A stretch of DNA of 64,000 nt from Bombilactobacillus mellifer. Its GTDB lineage: Bacteria; Bacillota; Bacilli; Lactobacillales; Lactobacillaceae. The notes below the pieces were generated by a model, which was not told the origin of the DNA, did not search any database, and was given only the letters and a program-made list of their open reading frames with translations. Both the position numbers and the translations under genes were made by a program. The stretch spans positions 899,839-963,838 of the forward strand of contig NZ_KQ034028.1 of assembly GCF_000970795.1 (NCBI RefSeq), given 5' to 3'. Of the stretch, positions 56,650-64,000 are shown one piece after another. Within the stretch, counting starts at the first letter, position 1; every line of letters begins with the position of its first letter.

Positions 56650-56689
56650 TTGAGGACAGACCTGTATAACTTTTCAAGTCTGTCCTCAA
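56650..56689 (-). terminator. Hairpin between rpmF and the lipoprotein gene
   Basis: TTGAGGACAGAC (56650-56661) and GTCTGTCCTCAA (56678-56689) form a perfect 12-bp stem with a 16-nt loop, 6 bp past the rpmF stop. The following minus-strand TTGTTTCT is a poor T-run, and the stem ends only a few bases before the lipoprotein ribosome-binding site, so it may terminate incompletely or act as a processing point. Confidence 0.7.
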
Positions 56690-56695
56690 CAATAT

Positions 56696-56881
56696 TTACT
56701 CATTATTTTCTGACGTAGCAACAACTTGTTTACCTTTGTAATAACCCTTTGGTGAAACATGATGATTGCGACGATATTCGCCCGTCGTCACATCAAATTG
56801 AATATTAGGTTGATTTAACTTAATATGACCCCGACGTTGACGCTTTTTTTGCTTTGAAGTTTTTCTTGCTGGAACTGCCAT
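56696..56881 (-). CDS. rpmF: Ribosomal protein L32
   Basis: A 61-residue 50S protein: [19 protein letters not shown] at the start and the family motif [18 protein letters not shown]. No cysteines are present, so this is the zinc-independent form. The ribosome site lies in AAAGGAG upstream of the ATG. Confidence 0.97.
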   Translation of the reverse strand: MAVPARKTSKQKKRQRRGHIKLNQPNIQFDVTTGEYRRNHHVSPKGYYKGKQVVATSENNE

Positions 56882-56998
56882 ATTTAATACTTCTCCTTTT
56901 AACTAGTTAACTAAAATACAATAAAACTTGCGTACCCCTAACATGGTACTATCAAACATTCAAGAGGGCAAGTATTTTTAAAAATTTAATTTTTATTT

Positions 56999-57805
56999 CT
57001 ATTTCTGATTGCCCAAGGTCCTTGTCAAAAAATCTCCTATTCTTGGAAATAATTGATAACCTAAGTAACCCAGTTCCATTATCCAAGGAGTATTAAGCTC
57101 CCGTACTGGCCGGCCAATGCAATGGATAATTTTGTGAGCTAATTGTTGAGGATCCAATATAATCTTGCCCATACTTTTTAAGTAGTTCCCTGTATGATCG
57201 GCAATCTCAAAAAAGTTAGTTTGCACGGGACCCGGATTAATAGTGGTAACTTGAACATTTAAAGGTTGTAATTCTAAACGCAAACTATTGGAAAAAGCGA
57301 TAATTGCTGCTTTAGTGGCCGAATAGACAGCAGACTTAGGTGTCGCAATTTTACCACCCATTGATCCAATATTAATAATTTGACCACATCCTTGGTCAAT
57401 CATTGGTGCTGCTATGTATCGTGTCATCAACAGCGTTCCCAAGACATTAACGTGCAGCATTTGCTTCCACAGCTGATAATCTGTGGCCATAAATTCAGTA
57501 AAGTCGCCAAAACCAGCTGCGTTAATTAAAACGTCGGCAGTTCCCACTTCATGTTGAATCTTGGCAGCAACATTTTTAACACCCACAGCATTGCTGACAT
57601 CTAAAGGATAAATCTGGACTGGTTGGGAGGTTAAAGCTTGACAGGTACTTTGCAATTCTTTTAAGCGTTCCTCGCGTCGCGCAATTAAGATTAAACTGGC
57701 CTGCTGTTGAGCCAATTGGAGCGCTAATTGTTGACCAATCCCTGATGACGCCCCGGTAATCGCGATTTTGTCTTGGGCTAAGTTTTGTAAAGCCGAAATC
57801 TGCAT
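56999..57805 (-). CDS. Short-chain dehydrogenase/reductase
   Basis: A 268-residue NAD(P)-dependent oxidoreductase of the classical SDR type. The cofactor motif is TGASSGIG (about residues 18-25), then NAAG, catalytic Ser in NIGSMGG and the YSATK pair (Tyr, Lys). A C-terminal extension (about 215-268) resembles the DltE/YqjQ-like branch. The substrate is unknown. I start at the ATG at 57805, 7 nt after AGGAG and 4 bp past the rnz stop, rather than at an upstream codon inside rnz. The rnz-SDR pairing is common in Lactobacillales. Confidence 0.9.
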   Translation of the reverse strand: MQISALQNLAQDKIAITGASSGIGQQLALQLAQQQASLILIARREERLKELQSTCQALTSQPVQIYPLDVSNAVGVKNVAAKIQHEVGTADVLINAAGFGDFTEFMATDYQLWKQMLHVNVLGTLLMTRYIAAPMIDQGCGQIINIGSMGGKIATPKSAVYSATKAAIIAFSNSLRLELQPLNVQVTTINPGPVQTNFFEIADHTGNYLKSMGKIILDPQQLAHKIIHCIGRPVRELNTPWIMELGYLGYQLFPRIGDFLTRTLGNQK

Positions 57806-57809
57806 TAAT

Positions 57810-58745
57810 TTACTCCTGATGTTTAAATTGTACAACAAATTGATCAAAATCTTTCACAACATATGATTGGGGAAAGATTTTACGTGCATCTTTTAATAAT
57901 TCATAAAACTGCGGCCCGACATAGCGTGCCGAAATATGCGTTAATAATAATTGCTGTACATGAGCCTGCAGGGCCACATGTGCAGCTTGACTACTAGTAG
58001 AATGATAATGTTGATGGGCCAGTTTTGCCTGATCTCCTGCTAAAGTACTTTCATGAACTAACACATCAGCATTTTGCGCCAAAGTAACACTTTTTTTAGT
58101 ATACCTTGTATCGCCTAAGATAGTCACGATTCTGCCTAATTGTGGTGGCCCGATAAAATCCTGCCCGTTGAGTTGTGTACCATCAGGTAAATTGATCGTT
58201 TTTCCTCGCTTCAGTTGGCCTAATAAGGGGCCATTCGGCACATTATAAGCCCGAACCCGATCCATCAATAATTCGCCTGGATGTGGTTTTTCTTCAATAC
58301 GATAACCAAAGCAAGTGATCCGATGATCTAGTTTCCCACAAGTCACTTTGAACGTAGCATCATCGAAGATCAGGCCATTAGTTCGTAATTCATGATAATT
58401 AATTTTATAACCCAAGTGACTTTCCGATAAATTCAGGGTTGTTTGAACAAACTTTTTAATCCCTACAGGACCATAAAGATCCAAGGGTGTAGTGCCTCCT
58501 TGAAAAGAACGGGAAGACAAAAGGCCGGGTAGCCCAAAAATATGATCACCGTGTAAATGAGTAATAAAAATTTTATTAATTTTGCGAGGACGGATAGATG
58601 TGCATAAAATTTGTTGCTGGGTAGCCTCGCCTACATCAAACAACCATACCTCATTGCGTTCGTTTAATAATTTTAAAGCGACACTGGACAAATTGCGATC
58701 TTTCGAGGGAACCCCTGAACCGGTTCCTAAAAACTGTAATTCCAT
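57810..58745 (-). CDS. rnz: Ribonuclease Z
   Basis: Endonuclease that matures the 3' end of tRNA precursors. Metallo-beta-lactamase fold with the zinc motif [13 protein letters not shown], the N-terminal [24 protein letters not shown] and the C-terminal HISARY. Length 311 is normal. The ATG follows GGAAG at 8 nt. Confidence 0.96.
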   Translation of the reverse strand: MELQFLGTGSGVPSKDRNLSSVALKLLNERNEVWLFDVGEATQQQILCTSIRPRKINKIFITHLHGDHIFGLPGLLSSRSFQGGTTPLDLYGPVGIKKFVQTTLNLSESHLGYKINYHELRTNGLIFDDATFKVTCGKLDHRITCFGYRIEEKPHPGELLMDRVRAYNVPNGPLLGQLKRGKTINLPDGTQLNGQDFIGPPQLGRIVTILGDTRYTKKSVTLAQNADVLVHESTLAGDQAKLAHQHYHSTSSQAAHVALQAHVQQLLLTHISARYVGPQFYELLKDARKIFPQSYVVKDFDQFVVQFKHQE

Positions 58746-58761
58746 TCTTTAACTTCCATCT

Positions 58762-60672
58762 TTAATATTTGATTGTTTGTAAAATTTTTTGGGCAATCAC
58801 AAAACTATAATTTTTTGAGCCCTGTGCATTCGTATGCACTTGATCTGCATAAAACCAATTAGGATGCTGCTGAGCAACTTTCTGCCAGTCGATTAAATAC
58901 AGATTTGAATTTTGTTGGATTTGTTTTTTCAAAGTATTGTTTACGGCTTGCTCCCACGAGCGTGTAGGAACATGGACTGTAATCCAAAATACCTGTCGCT
59001 TCGGACCCACTAAATGTAAAACTTCCTGAATTTGTGCGGGATTCACAGGACCATTAGTGCCTAATCCAATAACGATAACGGCTGGTAAAATCTGTTTATG
59101 ACGGTAATCTTGTAAAATATCAATAGCAGCCTGTGGTTGCCGACTAACTTCAGCATTAATGATCATATTGGGAAAAATTTGCCGTAATCCATCAGCCCCA
59201 TTAACCATTACCGAATCACCAATAGCTAATACCGACAAATCTTGTGCGCGTTGTAAATTATATTGGGAAATGCCCATTTTTTGATATTCTTGATTGATCG
59301 GATGCTGTTGGGCTCTCAAATGCCATTTTTTAATCTGGGCTTTAGAGACTGACGGCTGCGGCGCCGTTTTTAATTTAGATATCACCTTTTGATTATTTTT
59401 AGAGTTTAGTTGACGATTATGTTGGATATTTTTTTCTAAATGGCCTTGGGTCACATTAATCGGCGGCTTCATATATAATGACTGAATAATGCCCCCCGTG
59501 CCCATGGCACCTAAAAAACTTACAACTCCTATAGTGAGCAGTCCGCGATACTTAGGTGGATAGCGCCAAAAACGCCACCAAAGAATGCCCCAATTGTTTA
59601 CTATCAACGGTCGCTCAATAAAATAATACGATATAGCACTAACTATCAAAATCAAAACAATTTCACATAAGGCATAAAAATAAGGATGAGCCGCAATATT
59701 TTTGACTTTGGATTCAAAAAAAATCATGATTGGAAATTGATAAAGGTACAAACCATAACTTAGTTGACCAATCCAATTAAAAACCGGATTGGTTAAGAGT
59801 TTATTCCAAAGAGAACTAGGATGCGCTACCACTGCAATTAAAACAGTTGTCAAAAACGAAAAAAAGAACATGCCTCCCTGGTAGGCTGCGGGAGATTCGG
59901 CGGATAAATTTAACATTAATATTAAAATGCAAATTAAGCAGCCTCCGCCACAAATATCCAAAAAGTAACGTACGGAACGATCAATATGTGCTCGTAGCCG
60001 ATTAGTGGGCCAAATAAAGGCCAGTAACATCCCCCAGGTTAAAGAAAACAGGCGCGTATCGCTGCCATAATAAATGCGACTGGGATCAACATGCGGTTTG
60101 TACAAAGCCGCCATCAGTGCAGCAGATAATAAAGTGAGTAAGAGCAATAAATATTTAATAAAACGTTCTGAAACTAAATGTAATAATAATAATAAAATAA
60201 TCGGACTAAGAAAGTAGAATTGACCTTGAAGCGATAAAGTCCACAAGTGATTAAAAGGCGACTCATTATTGGCAAACCGTTCAAAATAAGATTGGCCGTG
60301 ATTAATTTCCCAAAAGTTAAAAACATTGGCCAAATTACTACAAACAATTGCCCCCAGATGTTGCAGTAAATTGCGTTGAAAACAAACAATGTAGGCACAC
60401 GTCCCCCAAAGCATCGTACACAATGCCGGATAGAGCCGTTTAACACGTTTGCGATAATAATTGCCCAAATCAAAATGACCAGTATGATGCCAAGCCCGCA
60501 AAATCTGATCCGTGATTAAATATCCCGTTAAACCTAGAAAAATTAAAACGCCTAAATAACCCCCCGCAAAAATATTCGGATTCAAATGGTATAAGATGAC
60601 CCCAACGACTCCAAGGGTTCTTAACCCATTAAAACCCGTAATATAGCGACGTTTATGGACAATAGCTTTCAC
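58762..60672 (-). CDS. OafA-type acyltransferase with C-terminal SGNH domain
   Basis: A 636-residue membrane enzyme of the acyltransferase-3 family. The N-terminal part (about 1-390) has around ten helices, with the conserved start ITGFNGLRTLGVVGVILYHL (catalytic His in the first helix) and YRKRVKRLYPAL. After one more helix and a basic linker, an extracytoplasmic SGNH domain (about 460-636) has AIGDSVMVNGADG, GTNGPV and DQVHTNAQGS. Such proteins acetylate cell-wall polymers (peptidoglycan, teichoic acids or surface glycans). The target is unknown. The start is GTG with a weak ribosome site. It sits between obgE and rnz as a likely insertion. Confidence 0.92.
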   Translation of the reverse strand: MKAIVHKRRYITGFNGLRTLGVVGVILYHLNPNIFAGGYLGVLIFLGLTGYLITDQILRAWHHTGHFDLGNYYRKRVKRLYPALCTMLWGTCAYIVCFQRNLLQHLGAIVCSNLANVFNFWEINHGQSYFERFANNESPFNHLWTLSLQGQFYFLSPIILLLLLHLVSERFIKYLLLLLTLLSAALMAALYKPHVDPSRIYYGSDTRLFSLTWGMLLAFIWPTNRLRAHIDRSVRYFLDICGGGCLICILILMLNLSAESPAAYQGGMFFFSFLTTVLIAVVAHPSSLWNKLLTNPVFNWIGQLSYGLYLYQFPIMIFFESKVKNIAAHPYFYALCEIVLILIVSAISYYFIERPLIVNNWGILWWRFWRYPPKYRGLLTIGVVSFLGAMGTGGIIQSLYMKPPINVTQGHLEKNIQHNRQLNSKNNQKVISKLKTAPQPSVSKAQIKKWHLRAQQHPINQEYQKMGISQYNLQRAQDLSVLAIGDSVMVNGADGLRQIFPNMIINAEVSRQPQAAIDILQDYRHKQILPAVIVIGLGTNGPVNPAQIQEVLHLVGPKRQVFWITVHVPTRSWEQAVNNTLKKQIQQNSNLYLIDWQKVAQQHPNWFYADQVHTNAQGSKNYSFVIAQKILQTIKY

Positions 60673-60694
60673 GATCCCGCCTCGGTTAAATTAA

Positions 60695-61984
60695 TTACAT
60701 AAATTCAAATTCAAAATCGTCGATAATCACAGTGTCGCCACTTTTAGCTCCAGCTTTTAACAAAGCATCGTCTACCCCCATTTTACGTAATTTTCGGGCA
60801 AAACGTAAAACACCATCTTGATAATTGAGATTGCTTCGTTGTAAGAGGGCGCTCACAGCCACATTGGTCACTGTGTAAGTGTTATCGCCCACTTTCTGTA
60901 CTTGAATTGCTTGTTCTTGTTGCTGAGGTTGATAATGATAATTTTTAGTTTGAATTGCCTGCTTCGATACCGTTGATTGCAGTGTGGGAGCATCTGCCAA
61001 AACAGTAGCGACATGTCTTAACAACTCGTCCACACCTTGATGCGTGGCGCTTGAGATTTGATAAACCGCATCTTGAGGTAACTGCAAAGTTTTTACAAAA
61101 CTCATTAATCTTTCTTGACTACCTGGTAAGTCCATCTTCGTAGCCACAATCACTTGTGGCCGTTTTAATAATTTTGCATCATAATTTTTTAACTCTTGTT
61201 GTATTTGCTGATAGTCAGCTACTGGATCGCGGCCATTATTCGGATCCATTTCCACCAAATGCAAAAGTACCCGCGTCCGTTCAATGTGTCGCAAAAACTG
61301 AAATCCTAACCCGACGCCCGTACTTGCTCCTGCAATCAGTCCGGGCAAATCGGCCATTACAAAATCACGACCATCAGCTAATTGAACCATACCTAAATTG
61401 GGTGCCAAAGTTGTAAAATGATAAGCAGCAATTTTGGGTTTAGCCGCAGTAGCGACTGATAATAACGTCGATTTTCCCACCGAAGGGAAACCAACTAAAC
61501 CAACATCGGCGAGAACACGTAATTCCAGTTGTAAGTTTCGTTCTTCTCCCGGTGTTCCGTTTTCAGCAATTTCGGGAGCGGTGTTGCGCGAATTAGCAAA
61601 ATGAATATTGCCACGACCACCATGACCACCATGAGCCACAACCAGTTCCTCATCTTTTTTTGTTAAATCACCTAAAACGGTATCTGTGTCTAAATCCGTT
61701 ACCACAGTCCCCGGAGGCACACTGATCCAGACATTTTGGGCATTAGCCCCATGCATGGATTTAATCATCCCATTGCCACCAGCCGCTGCTTTAAACTGAC
61801 GTTGATAGCGAAAATCCATTAAAGTCCGTAAACCAGTATCTACTTTAAGGATAACATTACCGCCTTCACCACCATCACCGCCGGCTGGACCACCATTAGG
61901 GACAAACTTTTCATGACGAAAGGCGACCGCTCCATCGCCACCCTTTCCAGCCTTTACTTTTATCGTGACTTTGTCAACAAACAT
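60695..61984 (-). CDS. obgE: GTPase ObgE (CgtA)
   Basis: Essential GTPase in ribosome assembly and stress control. The glycine-rich Obg domain (1-about 158, [15 protein letters not shown] and GGHGGRGN), G domain (G1 [10 protein letters not shown]3 DLPGLI, G4 TKMD) and the C-terminal OCT domain (about 355-429) are all present. Length 429 is standard. The ATG follows GGAGG. Confidence 0.97.
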   Translation of the reverse strand: MFVDKVTIKVKAGKGGDGAVAFRHEKFVPNGGPAGGDGGEGGNVILKVDTGLRTLMDFRYQRQFKAAAGGNGMIKSMHGANAQNVWISVPPGTVVTDLDTDTVLGDLTKKDEELVVAHGGHGGRGNIHFANSRNTAPEIAENGTPGEERNLQLELRVLADVGLVGFPSVGKSTLLSVATAAKPKIAAYHFTTLAPNLGMVQLADGRDFVMADLPGLIAGASTGVGLGFQFLRHIERTRVLLHLVEMDPNNGRDPVADYQQIQQELKNYDAKLLKRPQVIVATKMDLPGSQERLMSFVKTLQLPQDAVYQISSATHQGVDELLRHVATVLADAPTLQSTVSKQAIQTKNYHYQPQQQEQAIQVQKVGDNTYTVTNVAVSALLQRSNLNYQDGVLRFARKLRKMGVDDALLKAGAKSGDTVIIDDFEFEFM

Positions 61985-62015
61985 TGGGATCCTCCCTATA
62001 TTTAGTCAATCAGTA

Positions 62016-62024
62016 ATTCTACCA
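62016..62024 (-). promoter_or_regulatory. Possible extended -10 promoter of obgE
   Basis: Minus-strand TGG plus TAGAAT (62021-62016) lies about 32-40 bp upstream of the obgE ATG; no -35 box is evident. Confidence 0.4.
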
Positions 62025-62111
62025 TATTTTAGTTTAAAATTCTTACCAATCTGTGCATTAAACGTCAAAAATATTATTTGACTGTTTTTGGATCTTTTTG
62101 AGTATTTTTAA

Positions 62112-62139
62112 TTGATTTTGAAAGAAAATGTCGTATTAT
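62112..62139 (+). promoter_or_regulatory. Promoter of the fructose operon
   Basis: TTGATT (62112-62117) and TATTAT (62134-62139) with a 16-bp spacer, about 20 bp before the fruR start. No cre-like sequence was found here. Confidence 0.6.
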
Positions 62140-62159
62140 ATTCATGGGGTGATATGTAA

Positions 62160-62918
62160 GTGATTACAGCAAAGCGTCAACAGCTTATTTTAGGACAACT
62201 GCAGCAAAAAGAAATTATCACGGTCGAGGAATTATGTCAGTTGACTCATTCATCAGAATCAACGATTCGTAGAGACCTGATTAATTTAGAAAAGCAACAA
62301 TTATTAACTCGTGTTCACGGCGGCGCCAAATTGATTGCCAATAATTTGCGAACTGAACCTCAAATCGGTCAACGCCAACAAGTTAATTTAGCGCAAAAAC
62401 GCACCATTGCCACTTATGCAGCTAACTTAGTCCAAGATGACGAAGTAATTTACCTGGATTCCGGCACTACCACGAGTGCCATGATTCCGTTACTAGTTCA
62501 TCGGCAAAACTTATTAGTTGTGACAAATGGCGTGAATACAGCCTCACTGTTAGCTGATTATCAGATCCCTACTATTGTATTAGGAGGCCAATTACGCAGT
62601 TCGACCAAGGCCGCGGTTGGATTGAGTCTCACCAGATATTTGACCAATTGTCATTTCGACCGTGCCTTTATGGGTACCAATGGTTTTGATTTACAGTATG
62701 GTTATACCACCCCCAACGCGGAAGAATCAGCCGTCAAGCAACTGGCTGTGCAACAAGCTACAGTGGCCTATGTTTTGAGTGATGCCACTAAATATCAGCA
62801 AGTTCGTTTTAGTAAATTTGCAGATTTAAAAGCTGCGACACTAATTACTGATTGTTTGCCGCCTGCTGCTTATCAACTATTATCACAACAAACCAAAATA
62901 TTGGAGGCTAAAAAATGA
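62160..62918 (+). CDS. fruR: DeoR-family repressor of the fructose operon
   Basis: A 252-residue DeoR/GlpR-type regulator. N-terminal helix-turn-helix: ITVEELCQLTHSSESTIRRDLINLEKQQLLTRVHGGA; the C-terminal sugar-phosphate domain has YLDSGTTT and the FMGTNGFD motif. It should sense fructose 1-phosphate and release the operon. The start is GTG after GGGGTG. It overlaps fruK by 4 bp (ATGA). Confidence 0.93.
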   Translation: MITAKRQQLILGQLQQKEIITVEELCQLTHSSESTIRRDLINLEKQQLLTRVHGGAKLIANNLRTEPQIGQRQQVNLAQKRTIATYAANLVQDDEVIYLDSGTTTSAMIPLLVHRQNLLVVTNGVNTASLLADYQIPTIVLGGQLRSSTKAAVGLSLTRYLTNCHFDRAFMGTNGFDLQYGYTTPNAEESAVKQLAVQQATVAYVLSDATKYQQVRFSKFADLKAATLITDCLPPAAYQLLSQQTKILEAKK

Positions 62919-63832
62919 TTTATACCATTACGGCTAATCCTTCAATTGATTACGTTTTACAGTTGTCTCAATTGAAATCCGGCAGTATTAATCGCGCTAT
63001 TGATGATGTCAAGCTGCCCGGCGGCAAAGGGATTAATGTTTCTCGCATTTTACAACAATTAGGTTTGGATTCTACTGCTTTAGGTTTTATTGGGGGCGCC
63101 ACCGGTACTTTTTTTACTACCTTATTAAGTGCCCACCAACTCCAAACGGATTTTGTTCGGGTTAAAGATGATACTCGAATTAATATTAAGTTAAAAACCG
63201 CCACTGAGGAAACGGAAATCAATGGTCAAGGACCTGCGATTACAACTGCTGAAAAGCAAACTTTTCTGGAAAAATTAACTCCGTTCACTCAAGGCGATGT
63301 AGTGATCATGTCCGGGAGTTTGCCGCGTAATTTGGATAACAATTTTTATTTAGAAATTGCTCAACAAATTACGCAACAAGGCGCCGAATTTGTAATTGAT
63401 ACAACCGGACAGGCACTATTAGATACCTTACAGTTAGGGCCTTTGGTGGTTAAGCCGAATCATCATGAATTAGCCGAGCTCTTTGCTACCACTTTTAATA
63501 ATTTAGACGATATAATTCAAGCAGCAAAGCGGTTGTTACAATTAGGTGCCAAACATGTTTTGGTGTCGATGGCCGGCGATGGCGCTTTATTAGTTACTGA
63601 AAAGCACGCTTATCAATGTAATGCTCCGCACGGTCAAGTAAAAAATTCTGTCGGTGCTGGTGACTCGATGATTGCTGGCTTTGTGGGTACCTACATGCAA
63701 ACGCATGATCTCCAGGAAAGCTTTCATTATGGGGCAGCTTGTGGTTCTGCAACCGCTTTTTGTGAAGACCTCGCCACTTTGTCTGATATCAATGAGGTAT
63801 ACCAAAAGATTACAGTCACGCAATTACAGTAA
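62915..63832 (+). CDS. fruK: 1-phosphofructokinase
   Basis: PfkB-family kinase turning fructose 1-phosphate into fructose 1,6-bisphosphate. It has the N-terminal TANPSIDYVLQL, GGKGINVSRIL and the C-terminal GAGDSMIAGFVG with the catalytic Asp. Length 305 is normal. GGAG lies before the ATG, inside fruR. Co-translated with fruR and followed 15 bp later by fruA. Confidence 0.95.
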   Translation: MIYTITANPSIDYVLQLSQLKSGSINRAIDDVKLPGGKGINVSRILQQLGLDSTALGFIGGATGTFFTTLLSAHQLQTDFVRVKDDTRINIKLKTATEETEINGQGPAITTAEKQTFLEKLTPFTQGDVVIMSGSLPRNLDNNFYLEIAQQITQQGAEFVIDTTGQALLDTLQLGPLVVKPNHHELAELFATTFNNLDDIIQAAKRLLQLGAKHVLVSMAGDGALLVTEKHAYQCNAPHGQVKNSVGAGDSMIAGFVGTYMQTHDLQESFHYGAACGSATAFCEDLATLSDINEVYQKITVTQLQ

Positions 63833-63847
63833 AGGAGTTTAATTATC

Positions 63848-64000
63848 ATGGATCTCAAAGAACTATTACGTCAAGATGTCATGATCATGGATTTAAAGGC
63901 AACCACCAAAGAAGCCGTAATTGATGAAATGATTGCCAACTACGCTAAACATGGTGTGATTGATGACGTTGAGTTATTTAAGCAAGATGTTTTAAAACGC
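63848..64000 (+). CDS. fruA: Fructose PTS permease, N-terminal fragment
   Basis: The first 51 codons are visible before the window ends; the reading frame stays open. MDLKELLRQDVMIMDLKATTKEAVIDEMI is the start of the PTS fructose IIA domain; the His phosphorylation site and the IIB and IIC domains would follow outside. The ATG follows AAAGGAG. Together with fruR and fruK it makes the standard fructose uptake operon. Confidence 0.88.
   Translation, partial: MDLKELLRQDVMIMDLKATTKEAVIDEMIANYAKHGVIDDVELFKQDVLKR

Noticed and set aside
62040-62160. cre site upstream of fruR
   Set aside because: The only central CG (in TTAAACGTCAAAA) mismatches the consensus at several fixed positions.

Overview
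This 64-kb window reads as the chromosome of a low-G+C Gram-positive bacterium of the family Lactobacillaceae. The evidence is the set of Firmicutes gene clusters (parE-parC with plsY, topA-xerC-hslV-hslU, rbgA-rnhB-dprA, cmk-rpsA-der-hup, xerD-ribT-scpA-scpB-rluB, pfkA-pyk, obgE-rnz), the methionine T-box in place of a SAM riboswitch, an IMP dehydrogenase without CBS domains, a cysteine-free ribosomal protein L32 and an L. casei-type thymidylate synthase. Many proteins are rich in glutamine. The AT-rich, Gln-rich character would suit a bee-associated lactobacillus, but the genus cannot be fixed from this sequence alone. I found no rRNA, tRNA, CRISPR array, insertion sequence or prophage.

Layout. 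0-6.4 kb: glycerol kinase glpK with a consensus promoter and a CcpA-type cre site; a DHA2 drug-efflux MFS protein; guaB; a 730-bp non-coding stretch; and a XerS-type tyrosine recombinase preceded by a 20-bp-arm perfect palindrome and a dif(SL)-like sequence that overlaps its own ribosome-binding site. 6.4-15 kb: an M20 deacylase/peptidase, Mn-dependent pyrophosphatase, a LysR regulator, topoisomerase IV (parC, parE) and plsY. 15-18.3 kb: methionine ABC transporter metQ-metN-metI behind a Met T-box. 18.3-26.8 kb: aldose epimerase, hslUV protease, xerC, topA, dprA, rnhB and rbgA. 27-29 kb: a divergent TSUP transporter / TetR pair with an obvious operator. 29-33 kb: ctpA, yozE, ypmS, ypmR and degV (cell envelope and lipid binding). 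33-39 kb: dfrA, thyA, an ABC-F ATPase, cca and a TPR protein. 39-44 kb: hup, der, rpsA, cmk and a LysM membrane protein. 44-49 kb: riboflavin importer ribU under an FMN riboswitch, rluB, scpB, scpA, ribT, xerD, cvfB and a DUF441 protein. 49-55.6 kb: pyk and pfkA with catabolite-control signals, and dnaE. 55.7-62 kb: a small DUF2929 membrane protein, an unrecognised lipoprotein, rpmF, an SDR, rnz, an OafA-type acyltransferase and obgE. 62-64 kb: the fructose operon fruR-fruK-fruA, cut by the window edge.

How it fits together. Nearly all genes between 6.4 and 62 kb lie on the minus strand, as expected for a replication fork moving right to left toward a terminus at or beyond the left end. The XerS gene and its dif-like site lie at that end, while the same window also carries XerC and XerD: three tyrosine recombinases in one neighbourhood. 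Central carbon flow (glpK, pfkA-pyk, fruRKA) carries cre sites or a dedicated repressor gene. Thirteen of about 60 genes appear to start with TTG or GTG; several starts below were moved inward to the codon with the better Shine-Dalgarno spacing.
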